A DNA stretch of 7,405 nucleotides from Planctomycetes bacterium RBG_13_46_10 (GCA_001824645.1 MHYD01000014.1:1-7405); one strand, 5' to 3'; shown: positions 1-5,954, counted from the stretch's first letter. The notes: generated by a model from the letters alone, not told the origin. Program-made: numbers and translations.

Positions 1-205
1 TCTCCTCACTCGTCCCAATGGAATATACATTGGCCGTATCGAAGAAATTAATCCCCAGCTCTAGGGCTTTCTTGATAATTGGCCGACTGTTTTCCTCGTC
101 GAGCACCCATTTGTGAATCCAACGCGTCGCGTCCCCAAACCCCATGCAGCCGAGACAGATGCGTGAGACTTTCATCCCTGTTGAACCTAATCGAACGTAT
201 TCCAT
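1..205 (-). CDS. Aldo/keto reductase, N-terminal part (cut by window edge)
   Basis: NAD(P)H-dependent aldo/keto reductases reduce aldehydes and ketones to alcohols in the cytoplasm. Only the first 68 codons are here. The translation opens MEYVRLGSTGMKVSRICLGC, the usual first beta strands of the AKR barrel, and continues to GINFFDTANVYSIGTSEE. Asp56 and Tyr61 of that stretch match the first two residues of the AKR catalytic tetrad (Asp, Tyr, Lys, His); Lys and His would lie beyond the edge. The start at 205 is set by AAGGAG (212-217 on the top strand) 6 nt upstream. It begins 38 nt after the DUF2255 stop on the same strand, so it is probably the fourth gene of the merR operon. Its N-terminus differs clearly from the other AKR in the window (GCMGFGDATRWIHKW against GCMRMSHDESP), so it is not a tandem duplicate. 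The substrate is unknown. Confidence 0.9.
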   Translation of the reverse strand, partial: MEYVRLGSTGMKVSRICLGCMGFGDATRWIHKWVLDEENSRPIIKKALELGINFFDTANVYSIGTSEE

Positions 206-243
206 GGTCTTCTCCTTTTAAACGATTGGACGAGAGACCTCAC

Positions 244-645
244 CTATGATGTTGACGATGTGTTTGCTGAGCGTGGTACCAGTTTGATGGTCGCAGACCG
301 TGCCCCAGGGTTCACAATGGAATTGATAATGCTTGCGGCATAACGGTGGTATTTTGTACGGTATGCGGCGTCAATCTGTTCGTTGATCTCAGGACCGGTC
401 TCCTCCACAAAGGTGACGTCTTTCTCCAGTCCACCGGCCTGGATGCGGCCCTCGTGGCATGTCTGTGTGCCACGGAACCATGTACCGGTACGCCCATTAA
501 CGGATCGGACGTAGAGGTCGTCTTCAAGGCGCACAACCCAAATCGTCACCGGGTTTCGCAGCGTGCCATCGCGCCGGAGTGAGGCGATCTGTAACTCTTC
601 TGCGGTTCCGATCTTGTTGAGCTCGTTGATCGTCCATGCCATCAT
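244..645 (-). CDS. DUF2255 family protein
   Basis: Small protein of 133 aa with the hallmarks of DUF2255: MAWTINELNKIGTAEELQIA at the N-terminus, then TLRNPVTIWVVRLEDDLYVRS, the WFRGTQ stretch, GRIQAGGLEKDVTFVEE, and DAAYRTKYHRYAASIINSIV before a closing LVPR. No biochemical role is established for the family. Its fold appears related to the small split-barrel nitroreductase/deazaflavin-type proteins that read like 'W.VR..D.LYVRS', but that is only a resemblance. The frame stays open to an ATG at 672. I prefer the ATG at 645 because AAAGGAA (654-660, top-strand positions) lies 8 nt before it and family members start at the M-W-T segment; ATG 642 is a near alternative. It sits 30 nt after the upstream AKR and 38 nt before the partial AKR, all co-directional, so a role beside carbonyl reduction is inferred. 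The C-terminal SANTSSTS tail is low-complexity and probably disordered. Confidence 0.85.
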   Translation of the reverse strand: MMAWTINELNKIGTAEELQIASLRRDGTLRNPVTIWVVRLEDDLYVRSVNGRTGTWFRGTQTCHEGRIQAGGLEKDVTFVEETGPEINEQIDAAYRTKYHRYAASIINSIVNPGARSATIKLVPRSANTSSTS

Positions 646-675
646 TTTCTTAATTCCTTTCATACCTATCATTAT

Positions 676-1674
676 TTAGCGACCGGTCTGTCGTTCTATG
701 TTTTCGGGGTACCGAGCCCCTAGTACCGTGATCTTCGAAAGGGCGGCCTCTATCTCCCAGAGATCGTCTGAGGTTAATTCCACGGCAAGTGCACCGATGT
801 TCTCATCCAATCGCTCGAGCTTCCGGCTGCCCGGGATGGGAACAATCCACGGCTTCTGTGCAAGCAACCAGGCTAGTGCGACCTGAGCCGGTGTCGCCCC
901 TTTCTGTTCTCCGATCCTGACAAGCAGATCAATGACCACCCGGTTTGCTTTCCGTGCCTCCGACGTAAAGCGAGGGAGGCGGCTGCGGATATCAACACTG
1001 GCGAAGGTCGTGTTTTCGTCGATCTTTCCCGTGAGATAGCCCCTGCCCAGAGGGCTGAATGGCACGAAGCCGATACCGAGTTCCTCACATGCAGGCAGTA
1101 CTTCCTCCTCAACGGTTCTCCACCACAGCGAGTATTCACTCTGAACTGCCGTGACCGGCTGGACTGCGTGGGCTCGACGGATGGTCTGTGCCCCTGCTTC
1201 CGAAAGGCCGAAGTGCTTCACTTTACCTTCCTGAATCAATTCTTTGATGGCTCCGGCCACGTCTTCGATGGGCACGTCCGGATCAACGCGGTGCTGATAG
1301 AACAAATCGATGGCCTCGACCCGGAGGCGCTTGAGCGAAGCCTCGGCAACCCGCTTGATTTGCTCTGGCCGACTATCCATGCCAATCATCGGACCCGGCC
1401 TTTTATTGAGATCGTGTTTGAACCCGAACTTGGTGGCAATTAACACCTGTCCACGGAAAGGGAAAAGCGCTTCACCTACAAGTTCTTCGTTGGTGAATGG
1501 ACCATAGACTTCAGCCGTATCGAAGAAAGTAATACCACGGTCAACCGCCGCGTGAAGAAAAGAGATCATCTCCTGCTTGTCGGGAATCGGGCTTTCATCA
1601 TGGCTCATTCTCATGCAACCGAGCCCAAGGGCCGAGACTTCCAGATTGCTGTTTCCAAGTTTACGTTTTTGCAT
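676..1674 (-). CDS. Aldo/keto reductase (IolS/YakC-like, AKR13-type)
   Basis: Complete 332-residue NADPH-type aldo/keto reductase, the usual length for the family. The (alpha/beta)8 barrel starts KRKLGNSNLEVSALGLGCM. The catalytic tetrad is visible: Asp52 and Tyr57 in ITFFDTAEVYG, Lys82 in IATKFGF, His128 in DLFYQHRVDP. Cofactor-binding segments are FSPLGRGYLTGK (about 206-217) and IPGSRKLERLDEN (about 280-292). Closest resemblance is to the YakC/IolS-like group, which reduces aldehydes and other carbonyls in the cytoplasm. The true substrate cannot be read from sequence. The start at 1674 has GAGGAG (1681-1686, top strand) 6 nt upstream. It begins 15 nt after the merR stop, so the two are almost certainly co-transcribed and this enzyme should answer to that regulator. 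All key residues are present, and no damage is seen. Confidence 0.95.
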   Translation of the reverse strand: MQKRKLGNSNLEVSALGLGCMRMSHDESPIPDKQEMISFLHAAVDRGITFFDTAEVYGPFTNEELVGEALFPFRGQVLIATKFGFKHDLNKRPGPMIGMDSRPEQIKRVAEASLKRLRVEAIDLFYQHRVDPDVPIEDVAGAIKELIQEGKVKHFGLSEAGAQTIRRAHAVQPVTAVQSEYSLWWRTVEEEVLPACEELGIGFVPFSPLGRGYLTGKIDENTTFASVDIRSRLPRFTSEARKANRVVIDLLVRIGEQKGATPAQVALAWLLAQKPWIVPIPGSRKLERLDENIGALAVELTSDDLWEIEAALSKITVLGARYPENIERQTGR

Positions 1675-1689
1675 TTTTTACTCCTCGGT

Positions 1690-2064
1690 TTAAATTATCT
1701 CTTTCTCTTTTTTCAAAACAGCATTTTCATACACTTCAATTTTGTAGTTCAACATGTCCAGTGTTTTTTGCATTTCATCCATTTTGACCAAAAGCTGCTC
1801 CCGTTGCTCTTTCAAGATTCCTTTCCTGGCTTCAATGGTCTTGTCGCCTTGTTTAACCAATCCGACATACTCAACTAGCACATCAATTGGAAGCCCCGCG
1901 CTCCTCATGCACTTAATAAATTCAACCCGCTTCAGATCGATTTCGCTATAATCTCTGATACCACTTTTATTTCGATTTACTGGTGGGATGAGTCCAATAC
2001 GTTCATAGTAGCGCAGCGTATCCAATGAAATATCATATCGTTCACTTACTTCAGCGATCTTCAT
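1690..2064 (-). CDS. MerR-family regulator, AdhR/NmlR type with single Cys52
   Basis: Transcription factor of 124 aa. The N-terminal winged helix-turn-helix reads MKIAEVSERYDISLDTLRYY, followed by ERIGLIPP and the wing GIRDYSEIDLKRVEFI. The MRSAGLPIDVLVEYVGL segment and the long coiled-coil dimer helix (about 75-118, rich in Glu, Lys, Leu) complete the MerR plan. There is no cysteine-rich metal loop at the C-terminus. The only cysteine is Cys52, and in Bacillus subtilis AdhR Cys52 is the residue needed for response to formaldehyde and methylglyoxal. I therefore infer a carbonyl-electrophile sensor. The start at 2064 is chosen over an in-frame ATG at 2109 because GAGGTGA (2069-2075, top strand) precedes it, MerR proteins start at this point, and the 2109 start would lie inside the promoter. 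The gene heads an operon with an AKR, DUF2255 and another AKR, and its own promoter carries the operator, so autoregulation is likely. It looks more AT-rich than the AKR it precedes. Confidence 0.93.
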   Translation of the reverse strand: MKIAEVSERYDISLDTLRYYERIGLIPPVNRNKSGIRDYSEIDLKRVEFIKCMRSAGLPIDVLVEYVGLVKQGDKTIEARKGILKEQREQLLVKMDEMQKTLDMLNYKIEVYENAVLKKEKEII

Positions 2065-2083
2065 AAATTCACCTCTAATTGAT

Positions 2084-2114
2084 AGTTTATCACTTGGAGT
2101 TGACTCCAAGTCAA
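2084..2114 (-). promoter_or_regulatory. MerR-type promoter with 19-bp spacer and operator dyad
   Basis: On the minus strand a -35 box TTGACT (2109-2114) and a -10 box TAAACT (2084-2089) are separated by exactly 19 bp (2090-2108). That is the lengthened spacer typical of promoters that MerR proteins activate by twisting the DNA. The spacer is filled by a perfect inverted repeat with 9-bp arms, ACTTGGAGT (2092-2100) and ACTCCAAGT (2103-2111), around a 2-bp centre. The -10 box lies 19 bp ahead of the merR start codon. It most likely drives the whole leftward operon and is bound by the regulator it transcribes. Confidence 0.88.
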
Positions 2115-2182
2115 GTGTTTTTTATGAAAATATAAAGCAGAAATCATTGGTTGAGCATGTGAGCTGCCCATCACTCTATAAA

Positions 2183-2250
2183 CCACGAAGTCTGCCTGCG
2201 CAGACTTCGGATAAAATAAATACTGGCGGATCTGAGGCCCGCCCCTACAC
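2183..2250. repeat. Intergenic double-hairpin repeat block
   Basis: Two adjacent inverted repeats. The first is a perfect hairpin: CGAAGTCTGC (2186-2195), loop CTGC, GCAGACTTCG (2200-2209). The second has arms GGCGG (2225-2229) and CCGCC (2239-2243), and on the minus strand reads GTGTAGGGGCGGGCC. Both halves resemble short palindromic intergenic repeats that are scattered in many copies through Chloroflexota and cyanobacterial genomes. Only one copy lies in this window, so its dispersed nature is inferred. The hairpin lacks a clean T-run, so I do not call it a terminator. Confidence 0.6.
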
Positions 2251-2311
2251 AATGAAATTTATGTTACTTTTTCGTCTCTTCAGTTACCCTCTTCACACCT
2301 GCCAGCTCTTT

Positions 2312-2431
2312 TTACCGGGTCGCAGGCCTTAATACCGGTTGCGGTCGTTCCCGCGGATCGGTAATCTCAGGCAGTGGCAGCGGCTCATATTTCTCACCCG
2401 TGCCAATACTCCCAAATGGGATGTAATACAG
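2312..2431 (-). pseudogene. Possible C-terminal gene remnant, unrecognised
   Basis: The minus-strand frame ending at 2312 gives a coherent, Pro- and Glu-rich C-terminal segment of about 39 residues: YYIPFGSIGTGEKYEPLPLP, then EITDPRERPQPVLRPATR and a stop. Upstream, at about 2432-2445, this gives way to sequence that makes sense only on the other strand as DinB. I cannot name the family. The segment has no start or ribosome binding site. It could be the tail of a lost gene cut at the DinB junction, or an open frame by chance. Confidence 0.3.
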
Positions 2432-2445
2432 CCTGGTTGTGCCGG

Positions 2446-2583
2446 CTTGCCTGGGGAGAGCTGCCCTTTGCGGAGCTTCAGCTGTACAATCTGCGTCATG
2501 TGCAGGAGCATGGCGCACAACTGCGCATGTTCCTGGAACAGCAGGCTGGAAAATCCACAAGCTGGGTATCCCAGGCTCAGTAA
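2446..2583 (+). pseudogene. DinB-superfamily protein, C-terminal remnant
   Basis: This frame encodes LAWGELPFAELQLYNLRHVQ, then EHGAQLRMFLEQQ and a short tail to the stop at 2581-2583. It matches the last helix region of DinB-like four-helix-bundle proteins, in which a C-terminal H-x3-H (here His-Val-Gln-Glu-His) supplies two metal ligands. The N-terminal two-thirds, including the first metal-binding His, is missing, and upstream codons in frame (back to an ATG at 2374) do not look like DinB. There is no ribosome binding site or proper start. DinB-superfamily members are diverse metal-dependent proteins, some of them thiol transferases. This piece alone should not be functional. Confidence 0.72.
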
Positions 2584-2649
2584 TAATCTCCCCAAGAGAA
2601 TGTCAGGCCGGGAGGGTCATTGCACATCCAAAGCAGGCTTTTGAATGCC

Positions 2650-2728
2650 GTAAACGCGGCTAACATGCAGTTGCAACCGACCAGCTTCGCTGCGCTCGCT
2701 GACGGCTGCCGCAACGTAAAGCGGCTAC
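2650..2728. repeat. attC-like folded element flanked by imperfect direct repeat
   Basis: The segment can fold on itself. GTTGC (2670-2674) pairs with GCAAC (2711-2715), CCG (2677-2679) with CGG (2703-2705), and CAGC (2682-2685) with GCTG (2698-2701), leaving bulged bases as in integron attC sites. The left end GGCTAAC is one base from the attC R-box consensus RYYYAAC, and the right end GTAAAGC is two bases from GTTAGGC. The outer pieces also form a direct repeat: GTAAACGCGGCTAAC (2650-2664) against GTAAAGCGGCTAC (2716-2728). It lies between the DinB remnant and the truncated methyltransferase, where a cassette boundary would be expected. The boxes are degenerate and no integrase gene is in view, so this remains a resemblance. 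Confidence 0.35.
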
Positions 2729-2768
2729 AAGTACACTAAGTACGGCTTCATGAAGGAAGGGTAGATTA

Positions 2769-3023
2769 ATGAATCTATCAGATGTATCACAAACAGCAAT
2801 TTTGACTTTAGTCTGTCGCGTTGTTGCCTCAGAGAAGAAAAATCCCGTTTTCTTCGATCCAATGGCTGTCCTTTGTTTAGAAAGGCTCATATCTGTATCA
2901 TCAGTAGAAGAAAAAAAACTCATTATTAAGTGGAAAAAAATGTATGAGGGCATGCAAGCAAGAGATGCCAGAGCCCGCATTGGGATCTATTCAATAGGTT
3001 GGATACTCACACCCCGACACTGA
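2769..3023 (+). pseudogene. LCM-family SAM methyltransferase, truncated N-terminal fragment
   Basis: The 84-residue frame begins MNLSDVSQTAILTLVCRVVA and continues through NPVFFDPMAVLCLERL, KKLIIKWKKMYEGMQARDAR. This is the N-terminal cap of the leucine carboxyl methyltransferase (PPM1/LCM) family, whose bacterial members are SAM-dependent O-methyltransferases, often in secondary metabolism. Homology stops near residue 70 (about 2978). The last 14 residues (IGIYSIGWILTPRH) are unrelated, and the SAM-binding glycine-rich motif is absent. Full-length members are roughly 270-300 aa, so over two-thirds is lost. I found no continuation in other frames before the next gene. The start itself is intact, with AAGGAAGG (2753-2760) 8 nt upstream, so a short peptide might still be translated. 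It looks like a 3' deletion or a rearrangement breakpoint. Confidence 0.75.
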
Positions 3024-3100
3024 AGATAATTAGCAGGATATTTATACCTTGGTAGGTGTAAACGGAAATATCACTGTATCTCGGATGATAGTAGAATTAA

Positions 3101-3110
3101 TGGTTAACCA
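3101..3110. promoter_or_regulatory. 10-bp perfect palindrome ahead of the membrane methyltransferase
   Basis: TGGTTAACCA is a perfect self-complementary decamer 22 nt upstream of the ATG at 3133. It could be a regulator half-site pair, but no promoter is recognisable around it and a palindrome this short also arises by chance. Confidence 0.2.
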
Positions 3111-3132
3111 CCATCTCCGTGATGTGTAAGCT

Positions 3133-3816
3133 ATGAATAAGAAGCTAATTGCACTTTATATCTTGGATCAGATCCTGAGTATCGCCGCCATGGGAGTGGC
3201 CCTATTCTGGTCAGCTGGGCGAATTGAATGGTGGGCTGCGTGGGCAGCTATCGCGGTGTGGTTGACTTTTTTTACGGCGACGGATATTCTCCTCCTCCGC
3301 TTCAACCCGGAACTAATGGCGGAACGCCTGAATCCCCCAAAGGGAGCCAAGACTTGGGATAGAGCCATCATGAGCATCTTTCGCCTTACAACATTGGTGC
3401 GCTATATCCTCGCTGGTCTAGATCAGCGTTATGGCTGGACGGTTGGCTTTCCCGTAGCGGCTCAACTGGCTGGGCTGGTTGTGTGTGTCATGGGTTATGC
3501 TCTGCTTGCCTGGGCGATGACCTCCAACACCTTCTTCTCGCAGATCGTGCGGATACAGTCTGACCGGGATCACGCTGTCGTTACACATGGCCCATACCGC
3601 TATGTGCGTCACCCAGCTTACATCGGCATGATTCTTTTTGAACTGGCCATGTCCATCCTACTCGCTTCTTGGTGGTCTTTACTCGCCAGCGGATTATGTG
3701 CAATCCTGCTGATCCTCCGTACAGCTCTCGAAGACCGCACCTTACTAGCCGAGCTGAGCGGCTATGTGGAATATGCTCGCCAGGTACGTTATCGCCTGTT
3801 ACCAGGTATCTGGTAA
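3133..3816 (+). CDS. ICMT/PEMT-like integral membrane methyltransferase
   Basis: Protein of 227 aa of the isoprenylcysteine carboxyl methyltransferase / phospholipid methyltransferase-like group, which binds S-adenosylmethionine at the membrane face. Hydrophobic segments lie at about 5-28, 33-55, 105-130, 163-183 and 184-198. The SAM-binding signature is GPYRYVRHPAYIG (153-165), followed by the C-terminal helix with the Glu-Asp pair 200-201 (RTALEDRTL) and the ending YARQVRYRLLPGIW, typical of the family. Bacterial substrates are mostly unknown; small thiols, lipids or isoprenoid-linked groups are possible. The ATG at 3133 is the first start, since an in-frame TAA sits two codons before it. 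The ribosome binding site is poor, so expression may be weak or the gene may be leaderless. It is a single gene, 109 bp past the LCM remnant and 266 bp before the FAD oxidase. The length is close to family size and no damage is visible. Confidence 0.88.
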   Translation: MNKKLIALYILDQILSIAAMGVALFWSAGRIEWWAAWAAIAVWLTFFTATDILLLRFNPELMAERLNPPKGAKTWDRAIMSIFRLTTLVRYILAGLDQRYGWTVGFPVAAQLAGLVVCVMGYALLAWAMTSNTFFSQIVRIQSDRDHAVVTHGPYRYVRHPAYIGMILFELAMSILLASWWSLLASGLCAILLILRTALEDRTLLAELSGYVEYARQVRYRLLPGIW

Positions 3817-4068
3817 TCATGTAACTTAACTATATTGATACTGTAAGGTGACTAAAACACGCTAAATCAGACAGCAGCTCCGCTGCAGATGGTATGCGCT
3901 TGGTGGAACCGTACCGTTGATACGAATATATTTTCATGCTAATCCATCGTAAAGGTGGCAATGTGTAGCAAGTGAATGTAGAATCAGTAGATAAACAGAC
4001 AGCCTGTCTGCATTCGGCATCTTGCTTGCCAAACGGCTCGGTTAGAGAAAATCTACATGAGAATACTC

Positions 4069-4076
4069 AAGGAGGA
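4069..4076 (+). promoter_or_regulatory. Strong ribosome binding site that fixes the oxidase start
   Basis: AAGGAGGA, nearly a full anti-Shine-Dalgarno match, ends 6 nt before the ATG at 4083. The frame is open for 37 more codons upstream to a GTG at 3972, but that stretch has no ribosome binding site and does not resemble the family. Confidence 0.9.
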
Positions 4077-4082
4077 ATTGTC

Positions 4083-5486
4083 ATGAGCAAGATAACTAAG
4101 CCCGCATCTATCGACGACGCATCTGTGAATATCCTCAAGGCTTCGTTCGCCGGTGAGCTGATTCGTCCTGGTGACACTGGCTACGAGGAGTACCGGAAGG
4201 TGTGGAACGGCTCGATTGACCGGCGTCCTGGGCTCATTGCGAGATGCACGGCAGTCGCTGACGTCTTGGCAGCTGTACGGTTCGCGCGTGAACATGAACT
4301 CCTCACGGCTGTCCGTGGGGGTGGACACAGCTTCCCGGGATTCTCGGTATGCGATGCTGGTATAGTGATCGACCTTAGCCCAATGAAGAGGATTCGTGTC
4401 GATCCTGAGGCCAGGACGGTCCGCGCACAGGCAGGCGTTCTCCTTGGCGAACTCGATCATGAGACGCAGGCGTTCGGGCTTGCGGTCCCTGCAGGGATTG
4501 TCACTCATACAGGTATAGCCGGTCTTACGCTCGGTGGTGGCACCGGCTGGATCATGCGCAAGTACGGGCTCACGATCGATAATCTACGGTCGGTCGACCT
4601 CGTCACTGCGAACGGCGAGTTCATTACGGCTAATGACAAAGAGAACCCCGGCCTCTTTTGGGGTGTACGTGGCGGAGGGGGCAACTTTGGCATCGTGACA
4701 GAGTTCGAGTACCGTTTGAACCCGCTGGGACCTCAGGTCATGGCGGGACCCGTGTTCTGGCCAATGGATGAGGCATCGCGAGTGCTGCACTTCTACCGCG
4801 ACTGGATTACCGACTGTCCAGACGAACTTATGACGCTCGTTGTGCAGCGAAAGGCACCAGCGTTGCCTCTCGTCCCCCCAGAGTTGGTGGGAAAGCATGT
4901 AATTTCCGTCGTCGCTTGTTATGCGGGCCCTGTCAAGGATGGCGAAAAACTAATGCAACCCCTCAAATCATTCGGATCGCCAATACTCGACCTGTGCATG
5001 CCCAAACCGTTCGTTGTACACCAGGGAACATTCGACCCCTCTTTTCGGCACGGCTGGTGGTACTATGTGCGGTCTTGTGACGTTGCAGAGCTCAATGACG
5101 ACATAATCGATATAATGGTTGAATACGGAAAGCGGATCGTGTCTCCGATCACGAGCATGGCCCTTTGGCAGATGGGAGGTGCTGTCGCTCGCGTGGACGA
5201 GAGCGAGACTGCCTTCAATGGACGCAGTGCTGGTTTCACTTTCAACATCAACGGCAATAGTGAATCTACTAAAGGATTCGGTGAGGAACGAACGTGGGTT
5301 CGAGACTACTGGTCCGCGCTTAAGCCTTACCATACCAGCGTATACATGAATTTTCTTATGGAGGAGGGTGAGGATCGGATCAGACAAGCATACGGCGCTG
5401 AAAAGTACGATCGTCTGAAAGCACTCAAACGCGAGTATGATCCGACCAATTTCTTTCGCCTCAACCAGAACATAGCGCCGGATTGA
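4083..5486 (+). CDS. FAD-linked oxidase, BBE (berberine bridge enzyme)-like
   Basis: Flavoprotein oxidase of 467 aa, normal family length. The N-terminal FAD-binding PCMH-type domain spans about 40-215. It contains TAVRGGGHSFPGFSV, where His82 matches the histidine that carries covalent FAD in 6-hydroxy-D-nicotine oxidase, then AGIAGLTLGGGTGW-like sequence at 143-156 and FWGVRGGGGNFGIVTEFEY (192-210). The usual C-terminal BBE motif closes the protein: KYDRLKALKREYDPTNFFRLNQ. The cysteine that makes the second flavin bond in bicovalent members is not found near GIVTHTGIAG, so a single FAD link is expected. Relatives oxidise sugars, alkaloids, polyketides and other small molecules with O2, giving H2O2; the substrate here is unknown. 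No signal peptide is seen, so a cytoplasmic place is likely. Strong AAGGAGGA sets the start. It has no close co-directional partner, so it is probably monocistronic. Confidence 0.94.
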   Translation: MSKITKPASIDDASVNILKASFAGELIRPGDTGYEEYRKVWNGSIDRRPGLIARCTAVADVLAAVRFAREHELLTAVRGGGHSFPGFSVCDAGIVIDLSPMKRIRVDPEARTVRAQAGVLLGELDHETQAFGLAVPAGIVTHTGIAGLTLGGGTGWIMRKYGLTIDNLRSVDLVTANGEFITANDKENPGLFWGVRGGGGNFGIVTEFEYRLNPLGPQVMAGPVFWPMDEASRVLHFYRDWITDCPDELMTLVVQRKAPALPLVPPELVGKHVISVVACYAGPVKDGEKLMQPLKSFGSPILDLCMPKPFVVHQGTFDPSFRHGWWYYVRSCDVAELNDDIIDIMVEYGKRIVSPITSMALWQMGGAVARVDESETAFNGRSAGFTFNINGNSESTKGFGEERTWVRDYWSALKPYHTSVYMNFLMEEGEDRIRQAYGAEKYDRLKALKREYDPTNFFRLNQNIAPD

Positions 5487-5503
5487 CTCGGAATGTCATA
5501 TCG

Positions 5504-5650
5504 TTAATCGATAAGTACAAGCGCCGACCGATGGCAAGGATCTAGCTGTAAAACCTCATCGCCTCCATTGCACCACCGTCCAACCTGGCGTTGCAATTGC
5601 TCTTCTGACCTTGGTTCGGAAAAGAAAGCGGTTTCGTTGGTAGTGATCAT
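5504..5650 (-). CDS. Short hypothetical ORF or decayed gene end
   Basis: A 48-codon frame starting ATG at 5650, beginning MITTNETAFFSEPRSEEQLQ and ending in LVLID. The same frame is open upstream to a TGA at 5693-5695 and reads GCGVIAKLPPR just before the ATG. There is no good ribosome binding site (only CAGG directly against the ATG), and no family is recognised. It could be the tail of a broken gene, or chance. It runs convergent to the oxidase and ends 18 bp past its stop. Confidence 0.2.
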   Translation of the reverse strand: MITTNETAFFSEPRSEEQLQRQVGRWCNGGDEVLQLDPCHRSALVLID

Positions 5651-5871
5651 CCTGGGAGGCAGTTTTGCTATAACACCACAGCCGGAAGGGCTTCATCGTT
5701 AAGCATAGATATTTACAAGCTAGTTCCATCCCGACGCTGACATAGTGCCACTCACGAAATACCTACCCATAGTCACCCGCGTCGACACCGCTCCCTGGGT
5801 TCTCCTGCACAGTAATAATAGAATCGCGGTGTTTATGAATCTGAGTTTTGGGGGTAATCCGAGATACAACC

Positions 5872-5900
5872 TTGATTGAAAAAAGAAGATGCTCTATACT
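5872..5900 (+). promoter_or_regulatory. Candidate sigma70 promoter for the acetyltransferase gene
   Basis: TTGATT (5872-5877), a 17-bp spacer and TATACT (5895-5900): five of six consensus bases on the -10 side and optimal spacing. It would give a leader of about 150 nt before the ATG at 6057. No other gene lies between. Confidence 0.5.
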
Positions 5901-5954
5901 GATATCACTGAATAAGATACTACTTACCCCGATGCTAAGACAGTTGAGTACAAC

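Larger units (their letters stand above)
2118..2768. other. 651-bp region without an intact gene
   Basis: Between the merR promoter and the truncated methyltransferase gene no complete gene with a ribosome binding site is found. The stretch holds a two-hairpin repeat block, a possible minus-strand C-terminal remnant, a DinB-family C-terminal remnant and an attC-like foldable segment, each listed separately. The longer frames here overlap each other on both strands and mostly lack family character. The pattern suggests repeated insertion, deletion and decay. Confidence 0.6.

Noticed and set aside
646..672. Longer DUF2255 start at ATG 672 or 663
   Set aside because: The AAAGGAA ribosome binding site lies inside this stretch and fits ATG 645; the extra residues MIGMKGIKK are encoded by the site itself.
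1552..1878. 108-codon plus-strand frame antisense to the AKR start and merR
   Set aside because: Phe-rich reading of the antisense strand of two clear genes, with no family character.
2065..2109. Longer MerR start at ATG 2109
   Set aside because: It would put the start codon inside the promoter/operator, and MerR proteins begin at the MKIAEVSERY segment, which has its own ribosome binding site.
2186..2209. Intrinsic terminator reading of the perfect hairpin
   Set aside because: No T-run follows on either strand; the sequence fits an interspersed repeat better.
3972..4082. 37-codon N-terminal extension of the FAD oxidase frame starting at GTG 3972
   Set aside because: No ribosome binding site there, no family resemblance, and AAGGAGGA sits correctly before ATG 4083.
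4053..4508. 151-codon minus-strand frame inside the FAD oxidase gene
   Set aside because: Shadow of a well-supported gene; no recognisable domain or start signal.
3133..5486. Membrane methyltransferase and FAD oxidase as one operon
   Set aside because: 266 bp of intergenic DNA separates them and no shared pathway is evident.
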